Positions 45,554-54,328 of a stretch of 64,000 bases of DNA are shown in pieces. A model generated the notes under the pieces. That model searched no databases. It was not told where the DNA came from and was given only the letters and a program-made list of their open reading frames with translations. The stretch is from Micropruina sp. (lineage in GTDB: Bacteria > Actinomycetota > Actinomycetes > Propionibacteriales > Propionibacteriaceae): NCBI GenBank assembly GCA_016711205.1, contig JADJTM010000002.1, positions 62,001-126,000 on the forward strand. Reading direction: 5' to 3'. Position 1 is the stretch's first letter; each line of letters begins with the position of its first letter. Made by a program: the position numbers and the translations under genes.

Positions 45554-46504
45554 GTGGATGCCGAGCGCGTCACCAACCCGCTTGCCCTGCCCGAGGTACC
45601 TGCCGAGCAGTTCGACGAGATCTTCGAGCAGCTCAAGCGGTGGGGTCAATATAGCGATCCCGCGCGCGGCGCCTGGGGCACCGTCGGCGCCGACCAGGTG
45701 CGTGCGGCCGCCGCCCTGGTGCAGTCCGGACGCACCGCGCAGCTCGCCCTGCCCTGGAACACCGTCAGCGGCATCGACAACCCGCAGCCGGCCCTGCACA
45801 TGATGGTCGAGCTGGGTGATCGCGAGCCACCCGAACCGACCTGCAACAAGGACTTTCTCGGCGTCGCCTTTCACGGCAAGGCGGTGTCGCACCTGGACGC
45901 GCTGAGCCACATCGCCTATCGCGGCCAACTGTTCGACGGCCACGCCTCCGCCGAGGTGGTCAACGCCACGGGCACCGACTTCGGCGACGTCGCCTCGCTG
46001 CGCCACCTGGTCACCAGCGGCGTGCTGCTCGACTTCGCCGCCGTCGACGGGGTGGACTGGATCGAACCCGGCACCGCCTTTCACGCCGACGACATTCTGC
46101 GGGCCGAGCAGGCGCTCGGGGTGCGGATCGAGCCGGGCGACGCCGTCCTGATTCGCAGCGGGCACTTCGCCCGGCGGGCCGCCCTGGGCCCGTGGAACCC
46201 CGACGTGGACGGCAGCGCCGGCCTGCACGTGGACGCGATGCCGCTGCTCGCCGAGCGTGGCATCAGCCTGCTCGGCGGTGACGGCGACAGCGACGCCCGT
46301 CCGGCCCCCACGCCCGGCATCGGCTCACCGATCCACGTGCTGGCGATCACCGCGATGGGCGTGCCGCTGCTCGACAACCTCGATCTGGAGGAGTTGTCGA
46401 TCGCGTGCCGCGAGGAGGGCAGGTACAAGTTCATGCTGACCGTCGCACCGCTGCTCGTGCCACGCGGCACCGGCGGTCCGGTCAACCCGATCGCGGTCTT
46501 CTGA
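45554..46504 (+). CDS. Cyclase family protein (kynurenine-formamidase-like metal hydrolase)
   Basis: This 316-residue protein belongs to the cyclase/formamidase fold. The metal-binding pattern HxxxxxHxDxxxH is seen as HGKAVSHLDALSH near residue 110, with a second site residue region in HVDAMPLLAERG. Family members open lactones, amides or dehydrate sugars. The GTG start at 45554 is placed by GAAGGGAG eight bases upstream; an earlier GTG at 45518 lacks a site. It is the first of three overlapping genes with two dehydrogenases, which suggests an acid-sugar or lactone pathway. Confidence 0.8.
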   Translation: MDAERVTNPLALPEVPAEQFDEIFEQLKRWGQYSDPARGAWGTVGADQVRAAAALVQSGRTAQLALPWNTVSGIDNPQPALHMMVELGDREPPEPTCNKDFLGVAFHGKAVSHLDALSHIAYRGQLFDGHASAEVVNATGTDFGDVASLRHLVTSGVLLDFAAVDGVDWIEPGTAFHADDILRAEQALGVRIEPGDAVLIRSGHFARRAALGPWNPDVDGSAGLHVDAMPLLAERGISLLGGDGDSDARPAPTPGIGSPIHVLAITAMGVPLLDNLDLEELSIACREEGRYKFMLTVAPLLVPRGTGGPVNPIAVF

Positions 46505-47526
46505 TGGGGCGAGCGTTCCGGGTCGGGGTCTCGCGCGACTTCCTCGACGGCGACCGCAATGTGTGGGGCGACATCGGGCTGAGCAGGCTCGATGCCGCCG
46601 GGGTGCCGTGGGAGTACCTGTCGAACGACGTGCCGGCGTTCGCACCGGACGACCTCGCCCCCTACGACGGCGTGCTGTTCGCCGGACCGGCAGTGCCCGC
46701 GTCCGCCTTCAGCGACGACCTGCCGCGGCCGCTGCTGCTGGCCCGGTTCGGGGTCGGCTACGACACCGTCGACCTGACCGCCTGCACCGATCGCGGCGTC
46801 GCGGTCACGATCACCCCGGACGGGGCGCGTGCGCCGGTCGCGTCGGCCACCCTGGCGATGCTGCTGGCGGTGCTGCACAACCTGGTGGCCAAGGATCGCC
46901 TGGTCCGCGAGCACGACTGGGAGGCCCGGACGAACCTGATGGGCACCGGCCTGAACGGGCTGCGGATCGGCCTGCTGGGCGTCGGCAACACCGGCGGCGA
47001 GTTCATCCGGCTGCTGGCGCCATTCGACGTGACGATCATCGGCAACGACCCCTTCTGCACTCCGGAGCGGGCCGCCGAGCTGGGCGTCCGGCTGGTCGAG
47101 CGCGACGAACTGGCGGCCAGCTCCGATGCGGTGGTGGTGATGGCGGCTCTCACCTCCGACACCCACCATGCGATCGACGCCGCCTTTCTGGCCGCGATGA
47201 AACCGTCCGCCGTGCTGTTGAACATGGCCCGCGGACCGATCGTGGATGAACAGGCACTCATCACCGCCCTGACCTCGGGCGGCATCCGGGCAGCGGGCCT
47301 GGACGTGTTCGAGAGCGAACCGCCGACGTCCGGCATCGAGAAGCTGCCCAACGTGACCTTGGCGCCGCACTCGCTCGCGTGGACCTCCGAGATGAGCCTC
47401 GGCAACGGCAACAGTTGTGTGGACGCCCTGCTGGCGGTGGCCGGTGGTCAGGCGCCACGCTTCGTGGTGAACCGCGACGTGCTGGCCGCGCCCGCGTTCG
47501 TGAACCGATTGAAGGAGTGGGCATGA
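46504..47526 (+). CDS. D-2-hydroxyacid dehydrogenase family protein
   Basis: This 340-residue NAD-dependent dehydrogenase resembles phosphoglycerate/glyoxylate reductases. It has the cofactor loop GLLGVGNTGGEFIRLL, the segment NMARGPIVDEQALI and the histidine of the catalytic pair in APHSLAWTSE. It would interconvert a 2-keto acid and a D-2-hydroxy acid. Its ATG overlaps the cyclase stop (TGATG). The substrate is presumably the product of the cyclase step. Confidence 0.85.
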   Translation: MGRAFRVGVSRDFLDGDRNVWGDIGLSRLDAAGVPWEYLSNDVPAFAPDDLAPYDGVLFAGPAVPASAFSDDLPRPLLLARFGVGYDTVDLTACTDRGVAVTITPDGARAPVASATLAMLLAVLHNLVAKDRLVREHDWEARTNLMGTGLNGLRIGLLGVGNTGGEFIRLLAPFDVTIIGNDPFCTPERAAELGVRLVERDELAASSDAVVVMAALTSDTHHAIDAAFLAAMKPSAVLLNMARGPIVDEQALITALTSGGIRAAGLDVFESEPPTSGIEKLPNVTLAPHSLAWTSEMSLGNGNSCVDALLAVAGGQAPRFVVNRDVLAAPAFVNRLKEWA

Positions 47527-48359
47527 AGATCTGCGTGCTGGGGCTGGGCAACATGGGCCTGCCGGTGGCGGTCAACCTCGCCCGCGCGGGCCACGACGTG
47601 AGCGGTGCCAACATCGTCGACGTGCCCGAGGCGACGCAGGCCGGGGTGAAGGTGTCGACCGACGCGAGCGTGGCGTTGCGCGACCGCGAGGTGGTGTTCT
47701 GCCTGCTGCCCGACCTGCCCTACCTCGAGCCGATGCTGCCCGCGCTGATCGAGGGCGGCGCTCAGGACCTGGTGGTGATGAGCACCATCTCACCCAGCCG
47801 GATGCGTGAACTCGACGCTCAGCTGAAGGGTCGGGTGAACGTGCTGGACGCCTGCATGTCCGGCGGGGTGGCCAAGGCGGTGGACGGCACCATGTCGATC
47901 ATGTGCGGCGGCGACGCCGAGGTGTTCGCGCGGGTGCGTCCGCTGCTGGACGTGGTCGGCGGCACCGTCGAGTTGATGGGCGACGTGGGCGCGGGCGCGG
48001 TCACCAAAGCGTGCAACCAGATGGTGGTCGCCGGCACCCTGGTCGCCCTGGCCGAGGCCACCCTGGTGGCGAAGGAGAACGGCCTGGACGCCCACCGCGT
48101 GCTCGAGGTGCTCGGCGCGGGGCTGGCGGCGTCCGAACTGCTGAATCAGAAGGCCGAGAAGCTCGCCGACGAGGACTTCAGCCCCAGCGGACCGGCCAAG
48201 TTCTTGGTCAAGGACCTCGACTTCGCCCACGACAGTGCGGCCGGACGCAACCTGCCATCCCTCGAGGTGTCGCGCCGGCTGTTCACGGGTCTCACCGAGG
48301 CCGGCCTGGGCGATGCCGACAACACGGTGGTGCTGCAGTACCTGCGCGACATCAGCTGA
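47523..48359 (+). CDS. 3-hydroxyisobutyrate/tartronate-semialdehyde dehydrogenase-like protein
   Basis: This 278-residue beta-hydroxyacid dehydrogenase starts with the Rossmann motif VLGLGNMGLPVAVNLARAG, has the substrate loop DACMSGGVAKAVDGTMSIM and the catalytic lysine in AVTKACNQMVVAG. It overlaps the preceding gene by four bases (ATGA). With the two upstream genes it probably processes a hydroxy-acid or semialdehyde from a sugar acid; the compound is unknown. Confidence 0.87.
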   Translation: MKICVLGLGNMGLPVAVNLARAGHDVSGANIVDVPEATQAGVKVSTDASVALRDREVVFCLLPDLPYLEPMLPALIEGGAQDLVVMSTISPSRMRELDAQLKGRVNVLDACMSGGVAKAVDGTMSIMCGGDAEVFARVRPLLDVVGGTVELMGDVGAGAVTKACNQMVVAGTLVALAEATLVAKENGLDAHRVLEVLGAGLAASELLNQKAEKLADEDFSPSGPAKFLVKDLDFAHDSAAGRNLPSLEVSRRLFTGLTEAGLGDADNTVVLQYLRDIS

Positions 48360-48372
48360 GCCGGACCGATTC

Positions 48373-48398
48373 GTCATCCCGGCGCACGCCGGGATCTC
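48373..48398. repeat. Single ATCCCGGCG-type palindrome at the vapC stop
   Basis: A variant unit with GCACGCC in place of GAACGCC lies between the convergent dehydrogenase and PIN genes. Its outer end supplies part of the PIN gene's stop codon (48397-48399). Confidence 0.85.
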
Positions 48399-48786
48399 AC
48401 CCGGGCAACACGGCTTGATTGATCTGCGCGGCGAGTTTGGTGTCGAAGGTGTAGAGCGGCACTGCCCCACGTTCGACGGCACGCTGGGCCAGGTACAGAT
48501 CGGCCACCGACAACTTGGTGTGGGCGACGTAGTCGGTCGCGAGGGTGCTCCAGCGCTGGCGGTCGAGGTCGAAGGCAGCGGTGCTGATCACGGTGCGGAT
48601 GGCGTCCGCGACGCTCCTGCGACCCAGACGCAGCACTCGTTCCAGCACGAACACCACCTCGATCAGCGCCGCGTCATCAACGGTGAACTGCTCGCCGGAG
48701 GCCAACAACTCGTCCACGCGCTCGGCTTGGGCCGGAACGTCCGCGAGCAGCCACCGCAACAGCACATTGGTGTCGACGCTAGGCAT
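48397..48786 (-). CDS. PIN-domain ribonuclease toxin (VapC type)
   Basis: This 129-residue protein has the PIN acidic residues: Asp5 in PSVDTNVLLRWL, a Glu in ALIEVVFVLER and an Asp in VADLYLAQRA plus FDTKLAAQI near the end. Such toxins cut tRNA or other RNA. The antitoxin gene lies 5 bases upstream on the same strand. Confidence 0.85.
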   Translation of the reverse strand: MPSVDTNVLLRWLLADVPAQAERVDELLASGEQFTVDDAALIEVVFVLERVLRLGRRSVADAIRTVISTAAFDLDRQRWSTLATDYVAHTKLSVADLYLAQRAVERGAVPLYTFDTKLAAQINQAVLPG

Positions 48787-48791
48787 GACGG

Positions 48792-49052
48792 TCAGTCCGC
48801 GCGGTGATCGTGGGCGCGAGCCTCCCAGCCGTCACCTGCGACCGGAATGGTGCCCCAGGTACCCTGCTCGTGCGCTTCGGCCTGCAGACGTTCGCGCAGC
48901 GAGCCGACGTCGTGGGGAGGGTCGATGACGAGATGGTCACCTTCGACCCGGACTGCGACCTTCTGCCCCACCCGCAACCCAAGGGCACGGCGAGCTTCGG
49001 CCGGCAGGGTGATCTGCCCCTTCGCCGTGATCGTGGTGTACGAAGTGGTCAT
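48792..49052 (-). CDS. AbrB/MazE-type antitoxin
   Basis: This 86-residue protein has the SpoVT-AbrB DNA-binding fold (TTITAKGQITLPAEARRALG and VGQKVAVRVEGDHLVI) and a C-terminal tail that should bind the toxin. The antitoxin-first order, short gap and upstream inverted repeat are as expected for a self-regulated toxin-antitoxin operon. The promoter appears leaderless. Confidence 0.85.
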   Translation of the reverse strand: MTTSYTTITAKGQITLPAEARRALGLRVGQKVAVRVEGDHLVIDPPHDVGSLRERLQAEAHEQGTWGTIPVAGDGWEARAHDHRAD

Positions 49053-49058
49053 GTTGGA

Positions 49059-49095
49059 ATTGTAGCCGATGTACTACCAACTCGATCTGTAGTAC
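49059..49095 (-). promoter_or_regulatory. Leaderless promoter and operator of the AbrB/PIN operon
   Basis: A -10-like TACAAT (minus strand, 49064-49059) lies six bases before the ATG, so transcription would start at the start codon. An inverted repeat, GTACTAC / GTAGTAC with 11 bases between (49071-49095), covers the expected -35 region and is a likely operator for the antitoxin. Confidence 0.5.
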
Positions 49096-49097
49096 CG

Positions 49098-49556
49098 CGT
49101 CATCCCGGCGAACGCCGGGATCTCACCCCCACCATCACGCGACGTCCACCGGCCGGACCATCCTCGCCACGGTTCTGTCATCCCGGCGAACGCCGGGATC
49201 TCACCCCCACCATCACGCGACGTCCACCGGCCGGACCATCCTCGCCACGGTTCTGTCATCCCGGCGAACGCCGGGATCTCACCCCAGATCATGCGACGTC
49301 CACCGGACAGTGCGCCACGTCAATGGAGATCCCGGCATGCGCCGGGATGACGAAGGGGCCGTTTCCGTCACCCCCACCATCACGCGACGTCCATCGGCAG
49401 GACAATGCTGGAGATCCCGGCATGCGCCGGGATGACGGAACCGTTTCTGTCCTCCCGGGAACGCCGGGATCTCACCCCGAACTGGAGATCCCGGCATGCG
49501 CCGGGATGACAAAGGAACCGCTTCTGTCATCCCGGCGAACGCCGGGATCTCAGCCG
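49098..49556. repeat. Array of palindromic repeats with a 78-bp tandem unit
   Basis: This 459-base stretch between the antitoxin and hsdR has no gene. It begins with three copies of a 78-bp unit (49100, 49178, 49256). Each unit joins the GTCATCCCGG... palindrome to a segment CATCACGCGACGTCCACCGG that matches the hsdR 3' end. Direct and inverted variants of the palindrome alternate through the rest, with a further hsdR-tail copy near 49379. Confidence 0.9.
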
Positions 49557-49561
49557 CACCA

Positions 49562-52500
49562 TCACGCGACGTCCAACGGCAGCGCGTGCGTCTTCACCCC
49601 GCGCAGAATCCGGACGATGCTCGCCACGTCCCTGTCGCCGAAGACCTGGTCGGGGCCCGTCGGCGCGTGATCGGTGAACGGTGACTCGAACAGGCGATTG
49701 GGCTCCATCACGCCGGTGGCAGTGAGTTCGTCGATGATGAGCTGCACGAACCTGATCTGGTCGACGGTGAACTGGGTGTCGGTCAGAAAGTGCCCGAACG
49801 CCTCGGTGGCCGCGACCCGATCGAGGCCGACCAGACCGCGAATGAACAGGCCCAGGCCGCCGGCCTGATCGGCCGCGCGTTCCACATCGTCCGCCCGACC
49901 ACCGGCTTCGAGCAGCATGCGCTCCAGGGACGACATGTCGTCCGACGTCAGCTGCTTGTTGCGCCGCAGGCGCTGCAACGCCACGTGGTCCTCGTGTTGC
50001 CGCAGGTAGGCGGCCGCCTTGGCACGAAAGCGCGCAGGGTCGGTGCCGGGTGTGGCATAGGGCAGGGCAACATCCGTGGCTTCGCCGAGCGTGTCTTCGA
50101 AGTCGGTGTAGATCGCCTTGCGGCCGGTCTTTTCGACGAAGCGAACCAGGCCACGCAGCCGCAGCCGGGCCAGTTCGAGCAGCGGCAAGCTCACGTCGAC
50201 CCACCACTCGTCCCCGGCCACCGATTCGAGCAGTCCAGCCTGGGCGGCCACCGAAGGGATCGCCAGCTTGCCCAGCAGCGCCGCCGCGATCGACTGGACG
50301 GTGCCGCGCAACCGCTCAGCGGTCACGGCGTCGCCCTCCAACTGGGCGAGTTGCCGGCGCAGGATCAGCAGGTCGAACCGCTTGGCGTCCTCGTCCGGAT
50401 CCTTGGCCGCGGACGGTAGCCCGGCCAGCGCGAGCGCCTCCTCGGCGTCGGCGTTGCTGAGGTTCACCCACGACTCCCGCTGCGCGAACCGTTCGACCGC
50501 TCGCCGGTGCGGCCGCACGAGCACGTTCTCCAGCGTCATTCCGTCGACGAAGACGTGCAGTTCGCGGGCCGCGTCCCGCCTCAAATCGGCTTCTCGCTTC
50601 GCCTGATCCAGGCTCACCACCAGCCCTAGCCGGGCTTCGTAGATGCGTTCCGACAACGACTTCTGGGTGGAGCCGTCGGTGCCGGGCAGGTTCTGGCTGA
50701 AGTACTCGAGGTTGCCGCAGAAGTCGAAGACCAGAAAGTCGGTCTTGCTCTGACCCGGACCGAACAGGTCGGGGCACAGCCGGGTGCCGCGTCCGATCAT
50801 CTGCCAGAACTTGGTCTTGGAGCGGACCATCTTGAAGAACACGAGGTTGACGACCTCGGGCACGTCGATGCCGGTGTCGAGCATGTCGACGCTGATCGCG
50901 ATGTGCGGCGCCTTGTCCTTGACCGAGAAGTCGTCGATCAGGCTCTGGGCGTAGGTGTTGCCGTGCACGATCACCCGGGCGAACTGCCCGGCGTACTCGG
51001 GCCAACCGAGGTCGAAGCGATGCTGGACGAACTCGGCGTGCGCTCGGCTCTTGGCGAAGATGATGGTCTTGCCCAGCCGGTCGCCGCCGGCCACCTTGTA
51101 GCCGTCCTCCATCAAGGTGGCGAGCACCTTGTCAACGGTGTCCTCGTTGAACAGGAACCGGTTGAGTTCCTCTGCGCCCACCTCGTCGGGCGGCCCGTCC
51201 TCACCCCATTCGAGGCTGTCCCACTGGTCCTTCTCCTCCTCGGACAGTTCGTCGTAACGGATGCCGGTACGCAGGAACTTCGTGCCCACCGACACCGACC
51301 AAGGCGGAACCAGAAACTCATCCGTCACCGCCTCATCGAGGCTGTAGGCGTCGGTGGGCACCCCGTCCTCCAGGTGGAACAGCCGGTAGGTGTTGTGGTC
51401 GACCTCGTCCTTGGGGGTGGCGGTCAGCCCGACCAACAGTGCGTCGAAGTAGTCGAAGATCGCCCCGTACTTCGCGTACACCGACCGGTGCGCCTCGTCG
51501 ATGACGATCAGGTCGAAGTAGCCCGGGCCGAAGCGCCGTCCGGCGTCGTCCACCTGGTTGATCAGGTTGAGCATGGTCGGATACGTGGAGAGGTAGACGC
51601 GCCCGTCCGCGGCCTTCTCTTCGACCAGATTCACGGGGGTGGCGGACGGCAGGTGCGTCTTGAACGCGTTCGCGGCCTGCCGCACCAGCGCGGTGCGGTC
51701 GGCCAGAAAGAGCGTCCGCTTGACCCAGTTGCGCTTCATCAGCTGCTCGACCAGGGCGATCACGGTGCGGGTCTTGCCGGCCCCGGTGGCCATCACCAGC
51801 AGTGCGGATCGCTGTTTGGCGTCCAGCGCTTGCCCGATCGCCCGAATGGCGCGGGTCTGATACGGACGTTCCACGATCGTGTTGTCGATCGGCGCCCCGG
51901 CGAGCGGCAGCCGGCTCTGTCGGCGCTGAATCATCAGTTCCAACTCGTCGCGGGTCAGAAAGCCCTGCACCTGCCGAGGCGGGTAGCCGCCGGCGTCGTC
52001 CCAGAGCCAGTGGTCGTAGCCGTTGGTGTAGAAGATCACCGGACGCCGGCCGAATCTGGCCTCCATGCAGTCGGCATAGAGCTTGGCCTGTTGCTGCCCG
52101 ACCGCGGGGCTCTTGCGGGTGCGCTTGGCCTCGACGACCGCGAGCGGCAGGCCGTCGGCGCCCCACAGCACGTAGTCGACGAACCCCCGTCCTTCGACGT
52201 TGGGCATGCCGGTGACCTCGTACTCACGATCGCGAGCGTCGCTGAGCGGCCAGCCGGCCTCACCGAGCAGCACGTCGATGAACAGGTCGCGGGTCTCGGC
52301 CTCGTTGTAGTCGCGATCGTCGATGCGGGTGTTGGCCGCCTGCGCTGCTGCGATCTGTTCACGCAGCCGAGCGATCTCGGCGTCCTGGGCGGCCGCCAGC
52401 TCGTCGCGCTCGGCGAGTGCTCTGGCGTGTGCTTCGTCAGCGGCCCTGAACCGGGCGGCCAGCCGGGCCAACTCGTCCCGGCTCACCGGCAGAGCCCTCG

Positions 52501-52921
52501 CCGCGAGTGCGGGGTCGAAGACGGCCCTGGTCGGCGCGTCCTGCGGGCGCGGCGAGTAGCGGAACGCGGCCCAGACCATCACGTGATGCAGGTCGCGCAG
52601 CACGCTCAACGCCTTGTCCGGACGGATCGGCGCCGGCTTGTGCACCGCGTCGTTACCGACCAGCCGGATCAAGTTGAGCTTGGCGGTGATGGTGGTGCCG
52701 ACGTGCCGCTGAAAGGCGGGGTCGTTGATCCGGGCGGCCAAATCGGTCTTGTACGGTTCCGCGAGATTGAGCACGGTGAACAGGTGCTGCACCAGCAGCT
52801 CGGCGGCCCGGCGCGCATAGACGCAGGCGGCCCGCGGATCGGACGTGGCATACGACTCGGCCCGGGCACAGTCGGTGTAGGCGCCGGGCAGAGTGGTGCG
52901 CAGAAACGTGAAGTTGCTCAT
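49562..52921 (-). CDS. hsdR: Type I restriction enzyme R subunit (DEAD/DEAH helicase)
   Basis: The 1,119-residue subunit is the ATP-driven translocase and nuclease of a type I restriction system. The N-terminal ~150 residues hold a DUF4145-like helical domain, followed by a coiled stretch (ERDELAAAQDAEIARLREQ). The nuclease motif is in VVEAKRT near residue 262, Walker A is MATGAGKTRT near 377, the DEAH box is near 474, and motif VI is QMIGRGTRLCPDLFG. It resembles EcoEI-type R subunits. It is separated from hsdS by a PIN/HTH pair and a Fic remnant. The start ATG lies at 52921 with no strong ribosome site. Confidence 0.93.
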   Translation of the reverse strand: MSNFTFLRTTLPGAYTDCARAESYATSDPRAACVYARRAAELLVQHLFTVLNLAEPYKTDLAARINDPAFQRHVGTTITAKLNLIRLVGNDAVHKPAPIRPDKALSVLRDLHHVMVWAAFRYSPRPQDAPTRAVFDPALAARALPVSRDELARLAARFRAADEAHARALAERDELAAAQDAEIARLREQIAAAQAANTRIDDRDYNEAETRDLFIDVLLGEAGWPLSDARDREYEVTGMPNVEGRGFVDYVLWGADGLPLAVVEAKRTRKSPAVGQQQAKLYADCMEARFGRRPVIFYTNGYDHWLWDDAGGYPPRQVQGFLTRDELELMIQRRQSRLPLAGAPIDNTIVERPYQTRAIRAIGQALDAKQRSALLVMATGAGKTRTVIALVEQLMKRNWVKRTLFLADRTALVRQAANAFKTHLPSATPVNLVEEKAADGRVYLSTYPTMLNLINQVDDAGRRFGPGYFDLIVIDEAHRSVYAKYGAIFDYFDALLVGLTATPKDEVDHNTYRLFHLEDGVPTDAYSLDEAVTDEFLVPPWSVSVGTKFLRTGIRYDELSEEEKDQWDSLEWGEDGPPDEVGAEELNRFLFNEDTVDKVLATLMEDGYKVAGGDRLGKTIIFAKSRAHAEFVQHRFDLGWPEYAGQFARVIVHGNTYAQSLIDDFSVKDKAPHIAISVDMLDTGIDVPEVVNLVFFKMVRSKTKFWQMIGRGTRLCPDLFGPGQSKTDFLVFDFCGNLEYFSQNLPGTDGSTQKSLSERIYEARLGLVVSLDQAKREADLRRDAARELHVFVDGMTLENVLVRPHRRAVERFAQRESWVNLSNADAEEALALAGLPSAAKDPDEDAKRFDLLILRRQLAQLEGDAVTAERLRGTVQSIAAALLGKLAIPSVAAQAGLLESVAGDEWWVDVSLPLLELARLRLRGLVRFVEKTGRKAIYTDFEDTLGEATDVALPYATPGTDPARFRAKAAAYLRQHEDHVALQRLRRNKQLTSDDMSSLERMLLEAGGRADDVERAADQAGGLGLFIRGLVGLDRVAATEAFGHFLTDTQFTVDQIRFVQLIIDELTATGVMEPNRLFESPFTDHAPTGPDQVFGDRDVASIVRILRGVKTHALPLDVA

Positions 52922-53034
52922 CTGAGGCTGATCGTAGGGTGCGGACGATCGGGAGTTGATACACCCTGGAGAAACTCAAATGATCTACTCAACTTCGGTC
53001 GGGCAGTCAGCACCCGGATTGACCGTAGAAGTAA

Positions 53035-53214
53035 CCCCGCCATGCTGCTCAACACCATTCCGATGTTGCAGGTTCGAGCAGCCCTATGCCCGCATCAACA
53101 AGGTCGTCGAGCGCGCTGGCGGACACTGGCCTGGTGCAGGACCTCCGGCTCGGCCGAGACCGCTTGTTCATCAACCGCGAGTTCCTGGATCTTCTGGTTC
53201 GGCGCGAGCCGTGA
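53035..53214 (+). pseudogene. Remnant of a Fic-family protein C-terminus
   Basis: The plus strand encodes broken pieces that together match the end of Fic proteins: AMLLNTIPMLQ, then after a frame change FEQPYARINKVVE (53073-53111). After a small deletion and another frame change comes ALADTGLVQDLRLGRDRLFINREFLDLL, ending at 53214. Fic proteins usually end with PY.RI..vve, about 12 intervening residues, then L...G.l......gR...lf.n..l..ll. The rest of the gene is absent. The remaining bases of this 309-base gap (52922-53230) hold nothing that I recognise. Confidence 0.6.
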
Positions 53215-53230
53215 ACGCGCAGGTGACTAC

Positions 53231-53803
53231 TCAGCCTGGCAGGTGCGGCAGTAGCCGTTCGGCGAACCGAGGCGCACCCGCGCGGGATACCTTCGCCGCC
53301 AAGTCACGGGGGGTTGTTGGCGGACTTCTCCTATTGCCCGCGGCGCGAATGAACGACTCGACCACTCCGCGCCTCCGTTGGGCGAGCAGTTCGCAGAGAA
53401 AGTTGTCGGAGGTCTGGACCTTGACGCCGGCATTCAGAACAGGTGGCGTGCGTAGGTGCTTGAGGTTCCGGGTGAGTACCACGTCGACGTCACCGAAAAT
53501 CGCGGCGGCGGCGTGCACGCGATCATCGGGATCGGGCGAGAGGTCGTCCGTGATCCTGTCCTGGTACAACGCGGGTTCGATGCGGTAGCGGCCGAAATGC
53601 GTGCGCACCGCTGACGTGACTGACGAAGCTGATTCCGTAGTGCGAGTGCCTTCGCGAACGATGACCTTCTCCCACTCGTCGAGGACTTCGTCGGTCCAGA
53701 CCCAGGTGAATAGGAAGTCCTCTGCCTGGGTGAGCAGTACGTCCATGATCGTGAACGGGAACAGCTCGCTGGTGTCGATGAAGACACGCGGCAACCGGGC
53801 CAC
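53231..53803 (-). CDS. PIN-domain protein, toxin partner of an HTH protein
   Basis: This 190-residue protein has a PIN fold: an early acidic site VFIDTSELFPF, a middle DEVLDEWEKVIV helix, and late acidic residues PDPDDRVHAAAAIFGDVDVVLTRNLKHL (see DPDDRVHAAA). The C-terminal ~60 residues (RDLAAKVSRAGAPRFAERL) extend past the domain. The GTG start is 4 bases after the stop of the upstream HTH gene. The pair is a likely toxin-antitoxin module. Confidence 0.75.
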   Translation of the reverse strand: MARLPRVFIDTSELFPFTIMDVLLTQAEDFLFTWVWTDEVLDEWEKVIVREGTRTTESASSVTSAVRTHFGRYRIEPALYQDRITDDLSPDPDDRVHAAAAIFGDVDVVLTRNLKHLRTPPVLNAGVKVQTSDNFLCELLAQRRRGVVESFIRAAGNRRSPPTTPRDLAAKVSRAGAPRFAERLLPHLPG

Positions 53804-53807
53804 CCAA

Positions 53808-54185
53808 TCACTCTCCGAGTGCGGCGCGGATCGCGTCACCACCGGCGCGACGCTGATCGCGCTCAGCGGCCACGTCAATGACGTCCTGAACCCTGATCCG
53901 GCGGTGACGACTGCCAGGCAGGCGACGGAACGCAAGCACTCCGTCGGCGCACAGTCGATCGACGAACTGGCGAGTGACGCCGAGGATGTCGGCAGCCTGC
54001 GCGGGGGTGACCTCGTCGTCAGCGCGAAGCACCACGACGCGTGCGCCGTGGGCGACATCGTCGAGCATGGCGCGCACAGCCAATTCGACCGGCGTGTCAC
54101 CGTGGAGTCGTTCGGCCAAGTTCTTCGCATCTGACCTGACCTCAGGGTTACCGGCGTCCAGGGTCGTGAGTGCGTGTACGGTCAT
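53808..54185 (-). CDS. Excisionase-type HTH protein, putative antitoxin
   Basis: This 125-residue protein has an N-terminal helical part and a MerR/excisionase-like helix-turn-helix (VTPAQAADILGVTRQFVDRL, then GVLAFRRLPGSRHRRIR). Such proteins pair with downstream PIN toxins in actinobacteria. It sits between hsdS and the PIN gene in the same direction. The 143 bases before it contain no gene. Confidence 0.78.
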   Translation of the reverse strand: MTVHALTTLDAGNPEVRSDAKNLAERLHGDTPVELAVRAMLDDVAHGARVVVLRADDEVTPAQAADILGVTRQFVDRLCADGVLAFRRLPGSRHRRIRVQDVIDVAAERDQRRAGGDAIRAALGE

Positions 54186-54328
54186 CCCCTCATGGTACGC
54201 ATAACTGCAATATCAGCACTCCCCGGCGGCATCGGCCGCCAACTCGGTGATCTAGCTGCGATCCCGCATGAGACCGTCTGACATCACCGTCAGCACCGGA
54301 GCCTGAACTCGTGCCACTTGGGAATCCA

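Noticed and set aside
49098..49556. CRISPR-like regular repeats
   Set aside because: The units are palindromic, occur in both orientations, the intervening sequence is itself repeated and no cas genes are present.
53804..54130. Extension of the PIN protein to about 299 residues
   Set aside because: The extra N-terminal part is the HTH antitoxin gene read in another frame; the PIN fold begins near 53803.
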